Shown here piece after piece: positions 1 through 4,712 of a stretch of 7,748 nucleotides of DNA. Source of the DNA: Acidimicrobiaceae bacterium (GTDB lineage Bacteria; Actinomycetota; Acidimicrobiia; Acidimicrobiales; Aldehydirespiratoraceae); NCBI GenBank assembly GCA_009840695.1, contig VXNG01000206.1, forward strand, positions 1 to 7,748. Reading direction: 5' to 3'. A program made the translations under genes and the position numbers. Numbering within the stretch: the stretch's first letter is position 1; each line of letters starts with the position of its first letter. The notes beneath the pieces are model-generated. The model was not told the DNA's origin. It worked only from the letters and a program-made list of their open reading frames with translations, and did not search any database.

Positions 1-502
1 CGATGTCGTGCTCGCTGGCGGCCAGCTGCAGCAGCTCGCCCCGGTTCGAGCCGTCGGGCTCGGGCGATGCCTCGGTGAAGGTGATGCCCAGCTCTGCCGC
101 GGCCCGCTCGATGCCTGCGGCGGCCGAGTCATTGAACGACTGGTCGCCCCGGCCGCCGATATCGAACACCAGGCCGACGGAGACATCGGTCATCCCGGGC
201 TCGGCCATTTCGTCCTCGTGGTCGTGGTCGGCTTCGTCCTCGTCGTGGTCGTGGTCGGCTTCGTCCTCGTGGTCGGCTTCGTCCTCGTCGTGGTCGTGGT
301 CGGCCTCGTCCTCGTCGTGATCGTGGTCGTCGTGGTCGGCCTCGTCCTCGTGGTCGTCTTCGGGCTCAGCTGCCGGCTCCGATTCGGCTGCAGCCGGTTC
401 GGGCTCAGCGACGGTCTCGGCATCGTCGTCGTCCCCGCACGCGGCGGCAAGCAGGGTAAACGACAGCAGGATCGCGGTGAGCGCAAGCAAGGGCTTTCTC
501 AT
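1..502 (-). CDS. BMP-family substrate-binding lipoprotein with acidic His-rich linker (C-terminus beyond window)
   Basis: The first 167 residues of a secreted, lipid-anchored solute-binding protein are present; the frame is still open at the left edge. Residues 1-22 form a lipoprotein signal: Arg2-Lys3, a hydrophobic stretch, then LLAAAC with Cys22 as the likely lipidated residue (Ala rather than the usual Leu at -3). Residues 23-47 are a Glu/Pro/Ala linker, residues 48-98 an Asp/Glu/His repeat tract with 11 histidines, and from about residue 106 the BMP (Med/PnrA-like, PF02608) domain begins with VGLVFDIGGRGDQSFNDSA. Characterised family members bind nucleosides for ABC import; that ligand is inferred here. 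ATG at 502 is chosen because GGAGGAAGG lies just upstream and the signal peptide starts there. It lies 44 bp after the PHP gene on the same strand. ABC permease and ATPase genes would be expected to the left but are not visible. The His-rich tract is unusual for this family and suggests metal interaction. Confidence 0.92.
   Translation of the reverse strand, partial: MRKPLLALTAILLSFTLLAAACGDDDDAETVAEPEPAAAESEPAAEPEDDHEDEADHDDHDHDEDEADHDHDEDEADHEDEADHDHDEDEADHDHEDEMAEPGMTDVSVGLVFDIGGRGDQSFNDSAAAGIERAAAELGITFTEASPEPDGSNRGELLQLAASEHDI
209..361 (-). repeat. In-frame tandem repeat encoding Asp/Glu/His-rich tract
   Basis: An imperfect tandem repeat with a unit of about 27 bp encodes DEDEADHDH-type units, residues 48-98 of the BMP lipoprotein. 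One copy is shortened to DEDEADHED and others vary by a codon. Units share GAC/GAG/CAC codons with occasional synonymous changes (GAG/GAA, GAC/GAT), so the tract is not a perfectly fresh expansion. It holds 11 His and otherwise Asp, Glu and a few Ala, with no hydrophobic residue. It is probably disordered and strongly acidic, with metal-chelating potential. Confidence 0.93.
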
Positions 503-505
503 TGG

Positions 506-514
506 CCTTCCTCC
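506..514 (-). promoter_or_regulatory. Strong Shine-Dalgarno for BMP lipoprotein
   Basis: On the minus strand, GGAGGAAGG precedes the ATG at 502, with 7 nt between GGAGG and the start codon. It is the strongest ribosome-binding site in the window and fixes the start of the lipoprotein. Confidence 0.85.
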
Positions 515-543
515 AGGGGTTGATCAGGCGTTGTAGGCAGCGA

Positions 544-549
544 ATGCTA
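544..549 (-). promoter_or_regulatory. Possible -10 hexamer (TAGCAT) for BMP lipoprotein
   Basis: TAGCAT on the minus strand contains the TAG stop codon of the PHP gene in its first three bases. Transcription would start about 35 nt before the lipoprotein ATG, leaving a leader that carries the strong Shine-Dalgarno. No convincing -35 is seen, so this is only a candidate; readthrough from the PHP gene is the alternative. Confidence 0.3.
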
Positions 550-1578
550 ATGGATGCCGGTCCCGTTCCGCGGGTGGCTTCCGGCCCATTCCAGCAGTGC
601 TTTCGCCGTCCACGTGTTCACGATGTCGTCGACGGGCACGTCGCAGCGCACCGCCTTGTCGGCGCCGTACGGCTGCCATTCGAGTTGACCGGTGGCGTGG
701 GCGTCGGTGTCGATCGACACCTTGCATCCCCATTCCACCGCCAGCCGCAGCAACTCCTCGGGCGGGTCCTGGCGCTCCGGCCGGCAGTTGATCTCAACCG
801 CCTTGTCGAACCGGGAGCAGGCCGCGAACACGATGTCGGCGTCGAACGACGACGGAGGGCGCCCGCCTCCGACCACTTTGCGGTTGGTGCAGTGGCCGAG
901 GATGTCGGTGTGCGGATTGGCGATCGCGGCCACCATGCGGGGTGTCATCTCATCCGCGGGCATTCTCAGCTTCGAATGGACTGAGGCCACTACGACGTCC
1001 AGTTCGGCGAGTAACTCCTCGGACAGGTCCAGCGATCCGTCCTCGAGGATGTCCACCTCCATCCCGGTCAGGATCCTGAAGGGAGCCATCTCGATGTTGA
1101 GTTGCGCAATCTCGGACATCTGGCGTCGCAACCGGCCTTCGTCGAGCCCGTGGGCAACAGTGAGGCGGGCCGAGTGGTCGGTGATGGCCACCCACTCGTG
1201 GCCGAGGGCGGCCGCGGTGGCGGCCATGGCCCGCAGCGATGCCCCACCGTCGGACCAGGTGGTATGGCAGTGGCAGTCGCCCCGCAGGCGCTCGATCACC
1301 GGACCACCCGCGCCGATGGGCACCCGGCTCCGCTGCTCCAGTCCGGCGAGGTACCCGTCGTCGACACCCGCAAGGGCCTCGGCGATCACCCGCGCCGTGC
1401 TGGGGCCGAGACCGTCGACCTCGGTGAGCGTGCCGGCTGCGGCCCGCTTGGCAATCTCGGCGCCGTCGAGGGCGTCAATGACGGCCAGTGCTCTCTGGAA
1501 CGCTCGCACCTTGGGTGCGGGAGCGAGCTCGCGGTCCAGGTAGTGCACGGCAAGACCAAGCGCCACCGAAGGCTCCAT
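547..1578 (-). CDS. PHP-domain metallohydrolase with PolX-like HhH N-terminus
   Basis: This is a 343-residue member of the PHP phosphoesterase superfamily. Residues about 1-75 resemble the helix-hairpin-helix region of family X DNA polymerases, with the hairpin at VDGLGPSTARVI (54-65). There is no nucleotidyltransferase palm. Residues about 98-330 form the PHP domain. Its metal-site motifs are all visible: D101-C-H-C-H105 with D110, ITDHS (D134, H135), GMEVDI (E174), ASVHS (H201), DILGH (H229) and D290-T-D-A-H294. The layout matches the PolX/YcdX-type trinuclear site, so hydrolysis of a phosphoester or nucleic-acid end is likely; the substrate is unknown and histidinol phosphate is less likely. 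ATG at 1578 has no Shine-Dalgarno, but TAGCGT lies 7 nt upstream, suggesting leaderless expression. The gene starts 33 bp after the DCC gene and ends 44 bp before the lipoprotein. Confidence 0.92.
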   Translation of the reverse strand: MEPSVALGLAVHYLDRELAPAPKVRAFQRALAVIDALDGAEIAKRAAAGTLTEVDGLGPSTARVIAEALAGVDDGYLAGLEQRSRVPIGAGGPVIERLRGDCHCHTTWSDGGASLRAMAATAAALGHEWVAITDHSARLTVAHGLDEGRLRRQMSEIAQLNIEMAPFRILTGMEVDILEDGSLDLSEELLAELDVVVASVHSKLRMPADEMTPRMVAAIANPHTDILGHCTNRKVVGGGRPPSSFDADIVFAACSRFDKAVEINCRPERQDPPEELLRLAVEWGCKVSIDTDAHATGQLEWQPYGADKAVRCDVPVDDIVNTWTAKALLEWAGSHPRNGTGIH

Positions 1579-1585
1579 GGCTTCG

Positions 1586-1615
1586 ACGCTACCGGTCGTC
1601 GGGGCAGGCAGTCAT
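1586..1615 (-). promoter_or_regulatory. Candidate leaderless promoter of the PHP gene
   Basis: Reading the minus strand, ATGACT (1615-1610, four of six bases matching TTGACA) is followed by an 18-nt spacer, TAGCGT (1591-1586), 7 nt and then the PHP ATG. The -35-like box overlaps the TGA stop of the DCC gene. Initiation would fall at or next to the ATG, which fits the missing Shine-Dalgarno. This is inferred from spacing and hexamers only. Confidence 0.5.
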
Positions 1616-1971
1616 GGCGCCGCGGCCCGACTGCCGGGCAATCTGTGGCGGTTGGCTGCGATGAGGGCGTAGGCCGGACGCGCCAGCCAGCACAGGGGCG
1701 GGTGGATGATCAGCAATCCGGCCGCGGTCCAGAGCCCGCCGGCCGCGATCAGGGACCGTCCGATTGCCTCGGCGCCGCGGGACCGTCGCGTGCTGTGGCC
1801 GTCGTCATCGATCCACCAGACCGCCGCCTCTACTTCATCCGGGCGCAGACCCAGCTCCTCCAGCTCCAGGGACTGCCACGGCTCCACCCGTGCGTTGGCG
1901 GGCAGGCGGGCATCGATCCACCGAGCCGACCGGACGCAGAACCCACACTTGCCGTCGTAAACCAGCAGCAC
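1612..1971 (-). CDS. DCC-family (DUF393) thiol-disulfide oxidoreductase-like protein
   Basis: A 119-residue protein begins almost at once with the family signature VYDGKCGFC (residues 4-12), that is Asp6 and the Cys9-x-x-Cys12 pair that names the DCC family (PF04134). The fold is predicted to be thioredoxin-like, and the cysteines suggest redox activity; the partner is unknown. Further family features are W52-W53-I-D in the central strand, RGAEAIGRSL (65-74) and a Trp/Pro-rich C-terminal part (W81, PPLCWLARP at 91-99) that is probably membrane-proximal. GTG at 1971 is used because the frame upstream has no nearby start and would run through the bL37 gene on the other strand. There is no clear Shine-Dalgarno, so the start is less certain than the identity. 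The gene is divergent from bL37, with 48 bp between the two start codons. Confidence 0.87.
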   Translation of the reverse strand: MLLVYDGKCGFCVRSARWIDARLPANARVEPWQSLELEELGLRPDEVEAAVWWIDDDGHSTRRSRGAEAIGRSLIAAGGLWTAAGLLIIHPPLCWLARPAYALIAANRHRLPGSRAAAP

Positions 1972-1972
1972 T

Positions 1973-2004
1973 CGGCCAGTGTGCCAGCACGGGATGCCTG
2001 GCCG
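1973..2004. repeat. Inverted repeat between divergent DCC and bL37 genes
   Basis: CGGCCAG (1973-1979) is the exact reverse complement of CTGGCCG (1998-2004); 18 bp separate the arms. The spacer contains a smaller dyad, GTGC-CA-GCAC (1981-1990). The right arm ends one base before the bL37 -10-like hexamer, and the spacer covers the -35 position. It could be an operator shared by the two divergent genes, or chance in GC-rich DNA. Confidence 0.5.
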
Positions 2005-2005
2005 G

Positions 2006-2011
2006 TAGACT
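2006..2011 (+). promoter_or_regulatory. Candidate leaderless -10 (TAGACT) of bL37
   Basis: TAGACT lies 8 nt before the bL37 ATG, so initiation would be expected at or next to the A of ATG. No Shine-Dalgarno is present in between. No recognisable -35 is seen. Confidence 0.55.
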
Positions 2012-2019
2012 GTTGTGCC

Positions 2020-2109
2020 ATGTCCAAGCGTACGAGCAAGCGCCGCGCCAAGGCTCGCCGATCGAAGGCGAACCACGGACGCAAGCCCAACGCGGGCCGC
2101 AACAGCTAA
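2020..2109 (+). CDS. Ribosomal protein bL37-like (29 aa)
   Basis: This tiny, very basic protein has 29 residues, mostly Lys, Arg, Ser and Ala, with the core SKANHGRKPNAG at residues 15-26. The core closely matches what I recall of actinobacterial 50S protein bL37, first seen in mycobacterial ribosome structures (24 residues, with SKANHGKRPN near its C-terminus). The role inferred is a structural tail protein in the large subunit. This copy is about five residues longer, mainly at the C-terminal GRNS. It starts with ATG behind a leaderless-type -10 and ends in TAA, 48 bp before ychF on the same strand, and is probably co-transcribed with it. Its size puts it below many gene-finder cut-offs. 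The alternative is an unrelated Lys/Arg-rich microprotein, but the SKANHG core argues against that. Confidence 0.8.
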   Translation: MSKRTSKRRAKARRSKANHGRKPNAGRNS

Positions 2110-2121
2110 GCGACTTGGGCG

Positions 2122-2140
2122 GCCGGCCGATGCGGCCGGC
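2122..2140 (+). terminator. GC-only hairpin between bL37 and ychF
   Basis: GCCGGCCG (2122-2129) pairs perfectly with CGGCCGGC (2133-2140) across a 3-nt ATG loop, giving an 8-bp all-GC stem 12 nt after the bL37 stop codon. No T-tract follows, so this is not a classical intrinsic terminator. It may be a partial terminator or RNA-stabilising element that sets different levels for bL37 and ychF. It ends 7 nt before the ychF Shine-Dalgarno. Confidence 0.55.
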
Positions 2141-2157
2141 AGGACACGGAGCCCGAA

Positions 2158-3231
2158 ATGGAGCGATTCGGATTCGTTGGGCTGCCCAATTCGGGCAAGA
2201 CATCGCTGCACAATGCTCTGGCCGGCGGCGACGCGGTCGCGGCCCGGCACGCCTTCTCCACGAAGTCGGCCAACGTGGGTGTGGCCAAGGTTCCTGACGA
2301 GCGCCTGCTCCAGTTGACGGAAATGAGCGACAGCCGTCGCACCGTTCACGCATCCGTGCAGTTCACCGACATCGGCGGCCTGGTGTCGGGCTCGAACCGG
2401 GGCGAGGGACTGGGCAACGCCTTCCTGGGGCATATTCGCGACACCGACGCCATCGTCTATGTGCTGCGTGCCTTTGCCGACCCCGACATCGCCGGCGATG
2501 ACGACCCGCTCAACAGCCTCCGAGTGCTCGAGACAGAGTTGGCCCTGGCCGATCTCGACAGCGCCACCCGCCAACTCGACAAGCTTGCCCGGGCCGCCAA
2601 GGGTGATTCCTCGCTGCGGGCCGGACGCGACTTGCTGGCGCGGGCGATGGGGGTTCTCGAAGACGGAGTACCGCTCTACCGGGCCGGCTTCGACGGCGAC
2701 ACCAGGTCCGGCCTTCGCCCGTTCTTCCTGATCACCAACAAGCCGGTGCTGGCCGTGATGAACATCGGAGAGGACCAGATCGAAGCCGCGGAGGACTTGG
2801 CCGAACCGGTGCGGGCCGAGTTGGGCGAGGCCGAGGTCATGGCGCTTTGCGTGCAGCTAGAGGCTGAGGCCGCTCAGCTTGACGAGCCGGAGCGACCCGA
2901 GATGCTGTCCGCTCTGGGCCTCGGCCGCGGCGCTCTGGACCGGTTCCTGACCGCCGCCTATCACCTACTCGGACTCCGGACCTTCCTCACCACGGCCCCC
3001 AACGAGAGCCGGGCCTGGACCTTCAGGGCCGGGGCGTCGGCGGTGGAGTGCGCGGGCGCGGTCCATTCCGACTTCCGGCGCGGCTTCATCCGGGCCGACA
3101 CGATCTCATGCGACAAGCTGCTGGAGGCCGGTTCCTGGGTTGCAGCTCGGGATCAGGGCTTGGTGCGATCCGAGGGCAAGGACTACCGCGTGGCCGACGG
3201 CGACGTCATGGAGTTCAAGTTCAACGTCTGA
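2158..3231 (+). CDS. ychF: YchF ribosome-associated P-loop ATPase
   Basis: This 357-residue protein is close to the usual YchF length (about 363). YchF is an Obg-family ATPase that binds ribosomes and is linked to stress responses and translation. The P-loop is GLPNSGKTS (8-16), the G3 motif D71-I-G-G74 is followed by Leu-Val where classic GTPases have Gln, and RGEGLGN (81-87) is typical of the family. The base-specificity motif is N202-I-G-E205 instead of NKxD, as expected for ATP preference. A helical insertion covers about 115-185 and the TGS domain about 273-357, including RAWTFRAG, DFRRGFIRA and a C-terminal FKFNV. The P-loop and the switch I region (FSTKSANVGV, 33-42) differ somewhat from the commoner NVGKST and FCTIEPNVGV. 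ATG at 2158 follows GGAG by 6 nt. It lies downstream of bL37 with a hairpin between. Confidence 0.95.
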   Translation: MERFGFVGLPNSGKTSLHNALAGGDAVAARHAFSTKSANVGVAKVPDERLLQLTEMSDSRRTVHASVQFTDIGGLVSGSNRGEGLGNAFLGHIRDTDAIVYVLRAFADPDIAGDDDPLNSLRVLETELALADLDSATRQLDKLARAAKGDSSLRAGRDLLARAMGVLEDGVPLYRAGFDGDTRSGLRPFFLITNKPVLAVMNIGEDQIEAAEDLAEPVRAELGEAEVMALCVQLEAEAAQLDEPERPEMLSALGLGRGALDRFLTAAYHLLGLRTFLTTAPNESRAWTFRAGASAVECAGAVHSDFRRGFIRADTISCDKLLEAGSWVAARDQGLVRSEGKDYRVADGDVMEFKFNV

Positions 3232-3279
3232 GCTTCCGTGCGCGCCGCGCCAAATGTCGGCAAGCGACTCGGCCGTCGG

Positions 3280-3313
3280 GCGCAGCGCCTCGCGAGACTT
3301 CATTGCGCTGCGC
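3280..3313. repeat. 9-bp inverted repeat in the ychF-desaturase gap
   Basis: GCGCAGCGC (3280-3288) and GCGCTGCGC (3305-3313) are exact reverse complements, 16 nt apart. The spacer starts with the 8-bp palindrome CTCGCGAG (3289-3296). The right arm overlaps a weak -35-like TTGCGC of the desaturase gene. It may terminate ychF transcription (no T-tract) or act as an operator. The gap between the two genes (3232-3340) holds nothing else recognisable apart from the desaturase promoter. Confidence 0.5.
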
Positions 3314-3332
3314 TGGGGGCAGTGGTTAGGCT
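3303..3332 (+). promoter_or_regulatory. Candidate leaderless promoter of the desaturase
   Basis: TAGGCT (3327-3332) lies 8 nt before the ATG at 3341. A weak TTGCGC (3303-3308) lies 18 nt further upstream. No Shine-Dalgarno is seen between the -10 and the start, so the mRNA would begin at or near the ATG. Confidence 0.5.
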
Positions 3333-3340
3333 GACGCGGC

Positions 3341-4336
3341 ATGTCCGTTGACACCGAAGTCCGGCTGCTCGCGGACCTTGAACCCAGCGTCGAGATCTTC
3401 TACGAGCGACATCTCCGGCAGACCAAGGAGTGGCACCCCCACACTCTGGTGCCCTGGAGTCGGGGAGAGGACTATCCGGCCGACTACCAGTGGTCGCCCG
3501 AGGAGACCGGGCTGAGCGAGGAGGCGCGCAGCGCTCTGTTCGTCAACGTCCTGACCGAGGACAACCTGCCCTACTACTTCCGGGACATCGAGCGCATCTT
3601 CGGACGCGACGGCGCCTGGGGCCATTGGGTGAGGCGCTGGACTGCCGAGGAGGGTCGCCACGGCCAAGTAATCCACGACTACCTGGCTGTCACCCGCGCC
3701 GTCGATCCGGTGAGCCTCGAGCGGGCCCGCATGGCCCAAGTGCAGGGCGGCCGCTCGCCCGAGCCGCCCAATGTGCTGGAGGGCCTCGCCTACGTGACGC
3801 TGCAGGAGCTGGCCACCCGCATCTCGCACTTCAACACCGGGCAGCACATCGCCGACTCTGCCGGCAAGGCGATCATGCGTCGAGTTTCTTTCGACGAGAA
3901 CCTCCACTTCCTGTTCTACCGCGACGTCATGGGCGCCGCCCTGGAGATCGAGCCCTCGGCTGCCGTGGTGGCCATCGCGAACCAGGTGAAGGGTTTCGCG
4001 ATGCCCGGCGTGGGCATCACTGACTTCGACATCCACGCTCGCACCATCGCTGAGGCTGGCATCTACGACCTTGCCATCCACCACGACCAGATTCTTAGGC
4101 CCGTGCTCGTGCGCGACTGGCAGCTTCCTACCCTCACCGGCTTGTCGGGTGTGGCTGAAGCGGCCCGAGAGCGTCTGATGAAGCTCATCGACCGGATCGG
4201 ACGGGTGGGCAAGCTGATGATCGAGCGTCGGGCCGAGCGCCGGGCTCGCAATCCGCGAGACAGGGGCCTGGATCGGCTTCTTCCTTTGGGGCCGTATCCC
4301 GGACGAGTCATGAAGGCGGGCTCCGCGCGAGGCTAG
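3341..4336 (+). CDS. Acyl-[acyl-carrier-protein] desaturase (soluble diiron, DesA-type)
   Basis: This 331-residue soluble acyl-ACP desaturase (PF03405, the family of plant stearoyl-ACP desaturase and mycobacterial DesA1/DesA2) would introduce a cis double bond into ACP-bound fatty acids, using oxygen and reduced ferredoxin. All six expected diiron ligands can be placed: E73 in LTEDNLPYY, E104 and H107 in AEEGRHG, E156 in LQELATRISHFNTG, and E186 with H189 in FDENLHF. There is no signal peptide or membrane segment, consistent with a cytosolic four-helix-bundle enzyme. The C-terminus (about 285-330) is Arg-rich. Double-bond position and chain length cannot be read from the sequence. The gene probably has its own promoter after a 109-bp gap. 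Its TAG stop forms the first half of the -10-like hexamer of the next gene. Confidence 0.93.
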   Translation: MSVDTEVRLLADLEPSVEIFYERHLRQTKEWHPHTLVPWSRGEDYPADYQWSPEETGLSEEARSALFVNVLTEDNLPYYFRDIERIFGRDGAWGHWVRRWTAEEGRHGQVIHDYLAVTRAVDPVSLERARMAQVQGGRSPEPPNVLEGLAYVTLQELATRISHFNTGQHIADSAGKAIMRRVSFDENLHFLFYRDVMGAALEIEPSAAVVAIANQVKGFAMPGVGITDFDIHARTIAEAGIYDLAIHHDQILRPVLVRDWQLPTLTGLSGVAEAARERLMKLIDRIGRVGKLMIERRAERRARNPRDRGLDRLLPLGPYPGRVMKAGSARG

Positions 4337-4339
4337 ATT
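4334..4339 (+). promoter_or_regulatory. Candidate leaderless -10 (TAGATT) of the DUF192 gene
   Basis: TAGATT lies 7 nt before the ATG at 4347, and its first three bases are the desaturase stop codon. No Shine-Dalgarno lies in the 10-bp gap, so the gene needs either leaderless initiation here or translational coupling to the desaturase. Confidence 0.45.
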
Positions 4340-4346
4340 CACCTCT

Positions 4347-4676
4347 ATGCCGTGGCTGGTTTGTGGCGGCCGGGTCATCGCGTCGCTTGAGATCGCTTCC
4401 ACTCGGCGGGAGCGCCGCAAGGGACTGTCTGGCCGCGACGGGATTGAGGGAGCGTTGCTTCTGGAGCGCACCCGCTCGGTTCACTCCCTCGGCATGCGCT
4501 TCCCCATCGATGTGGCCCACTGTGACACCGACATGCGGGTGCTGCGGGTGACGACGATGCGGGCCAATCGTGTCGGACGGCTGGTGTGGGGGGCTACTTC
4601 GGTGGTCGAGGCAGAGGCAGGCAGCTTCAAGCGTTGGGGAGTGGCTCCTGGCGTGGAGTTAGAGATCCGGCGGTGA
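4347..4676 (+). CDS. DUF192 family protein
   Basis: A 109-residue protein of the DUF192 family (PF02643), small beta-rich proteins of unknown biochemical role found in bacteria and archaea. Family hallmarks in order are the RRKGLSGRDGIEGALLL block (23-39), H46-S-L-G-M-R-F-P-I-D-V56 (the conserved Met...PIDV strand), then VVEAEAGSFKRWGVAPGVELEI (86-107). It has no signal peptide, although many relatives are secreted or lipid-anchored, so a cytoplasmic location is inferred. It starts 10 bp after the desaturase stop and ends 31 bp before rsmI. Its last codons lie in a short sequence duplicated at the rsmI start. No function is proposed. Confidence 0.87.
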   Translation: MPWLVCGGRVIASLEIASTRRERRKGLSGRDGIEGALLLERTRSVHSLGMRFPIDVAHCDTDMRVLRVTTMRANRVGRLVWGATSVVEAEAGSFKRWGVAPGVELEIRR

Positions 4677-4712
4677 GGCCTCTCGGCGCGGAGTCGGAGA
4701 TCCGGCAGTGAG
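4653..4712 (+). repeat. Near-tandem 25-bp duplication at the DUF192/rsmI junction
   Basis: Positions 4653-4677 and 4688-4712 match at 21 of 25 bases, with a 35-bp period; both contain GAGATCCGGC followed by a GTGAG. The first copy encodes the C-terminal VELEIRR and stop of the DUF192 protein. The second supplies the GGAG Shine-Dalgarno and GTG start of rsmI. It looks like an old local duplication that built the second gene's start region. Confidence 0.7.
4696..4699 (+). promoter_or_regulatory. Shine-Dalgarno (GGAG) of rsmI
   Basis: GGAG lies 8 nt before the GTG at 4708 and supports that start over the other GTG at 4673, which opens only a 12-codon frame. Confidence 0.65.

Noticed and set aside
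209..361. CRISPR-like short repeats
   Set aside because: The repeat is in frame, without spacers of constant length, and encodes a coherent acidic His-rich tract.
3..523. Plus-strand frames rich in Val/Gly or Ser/Trp opposite the BMP gene
   Set aside because: They are antisense readings of the Asp/Glu/His repeat. The minus-strand frame has a signal peptide, a BMP domain and a strong ribosome-binding site.
1102..2109. Long plus-strand frame ending with the bL37 sequence
   Set aside because: Only the last 29 residues resemble a real protein. The upstream part is antisense to the PHP and DCC genes, and the ATG at 2020 has its own promoter-like hexamer.
2122..2140. Classical intrinsic terminator after bL37
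   Set aside because: The stem is perfect but no T-tract follows, so it is reported only as a hairpin of uncertain role.
1612..2574. Long version of the DCC protein extending to 2574
   Set aside because: The extension is antisense to bL37 and ychF. The DCC signature starts within three residues of the GTG at 1971, and the usual family length fits the short form.
3326..4471. Minus-strand open frame opposite the desaturase
   Set aside because: There are no domain signatures, and it overlaps two confidently identified plus-strand genes.
4673..4711. Short GTG frame between DUF192 and rsmI
   Set aside because: It has twelve codons and arises from the duplicated junction; nothing suggests that it is translated.
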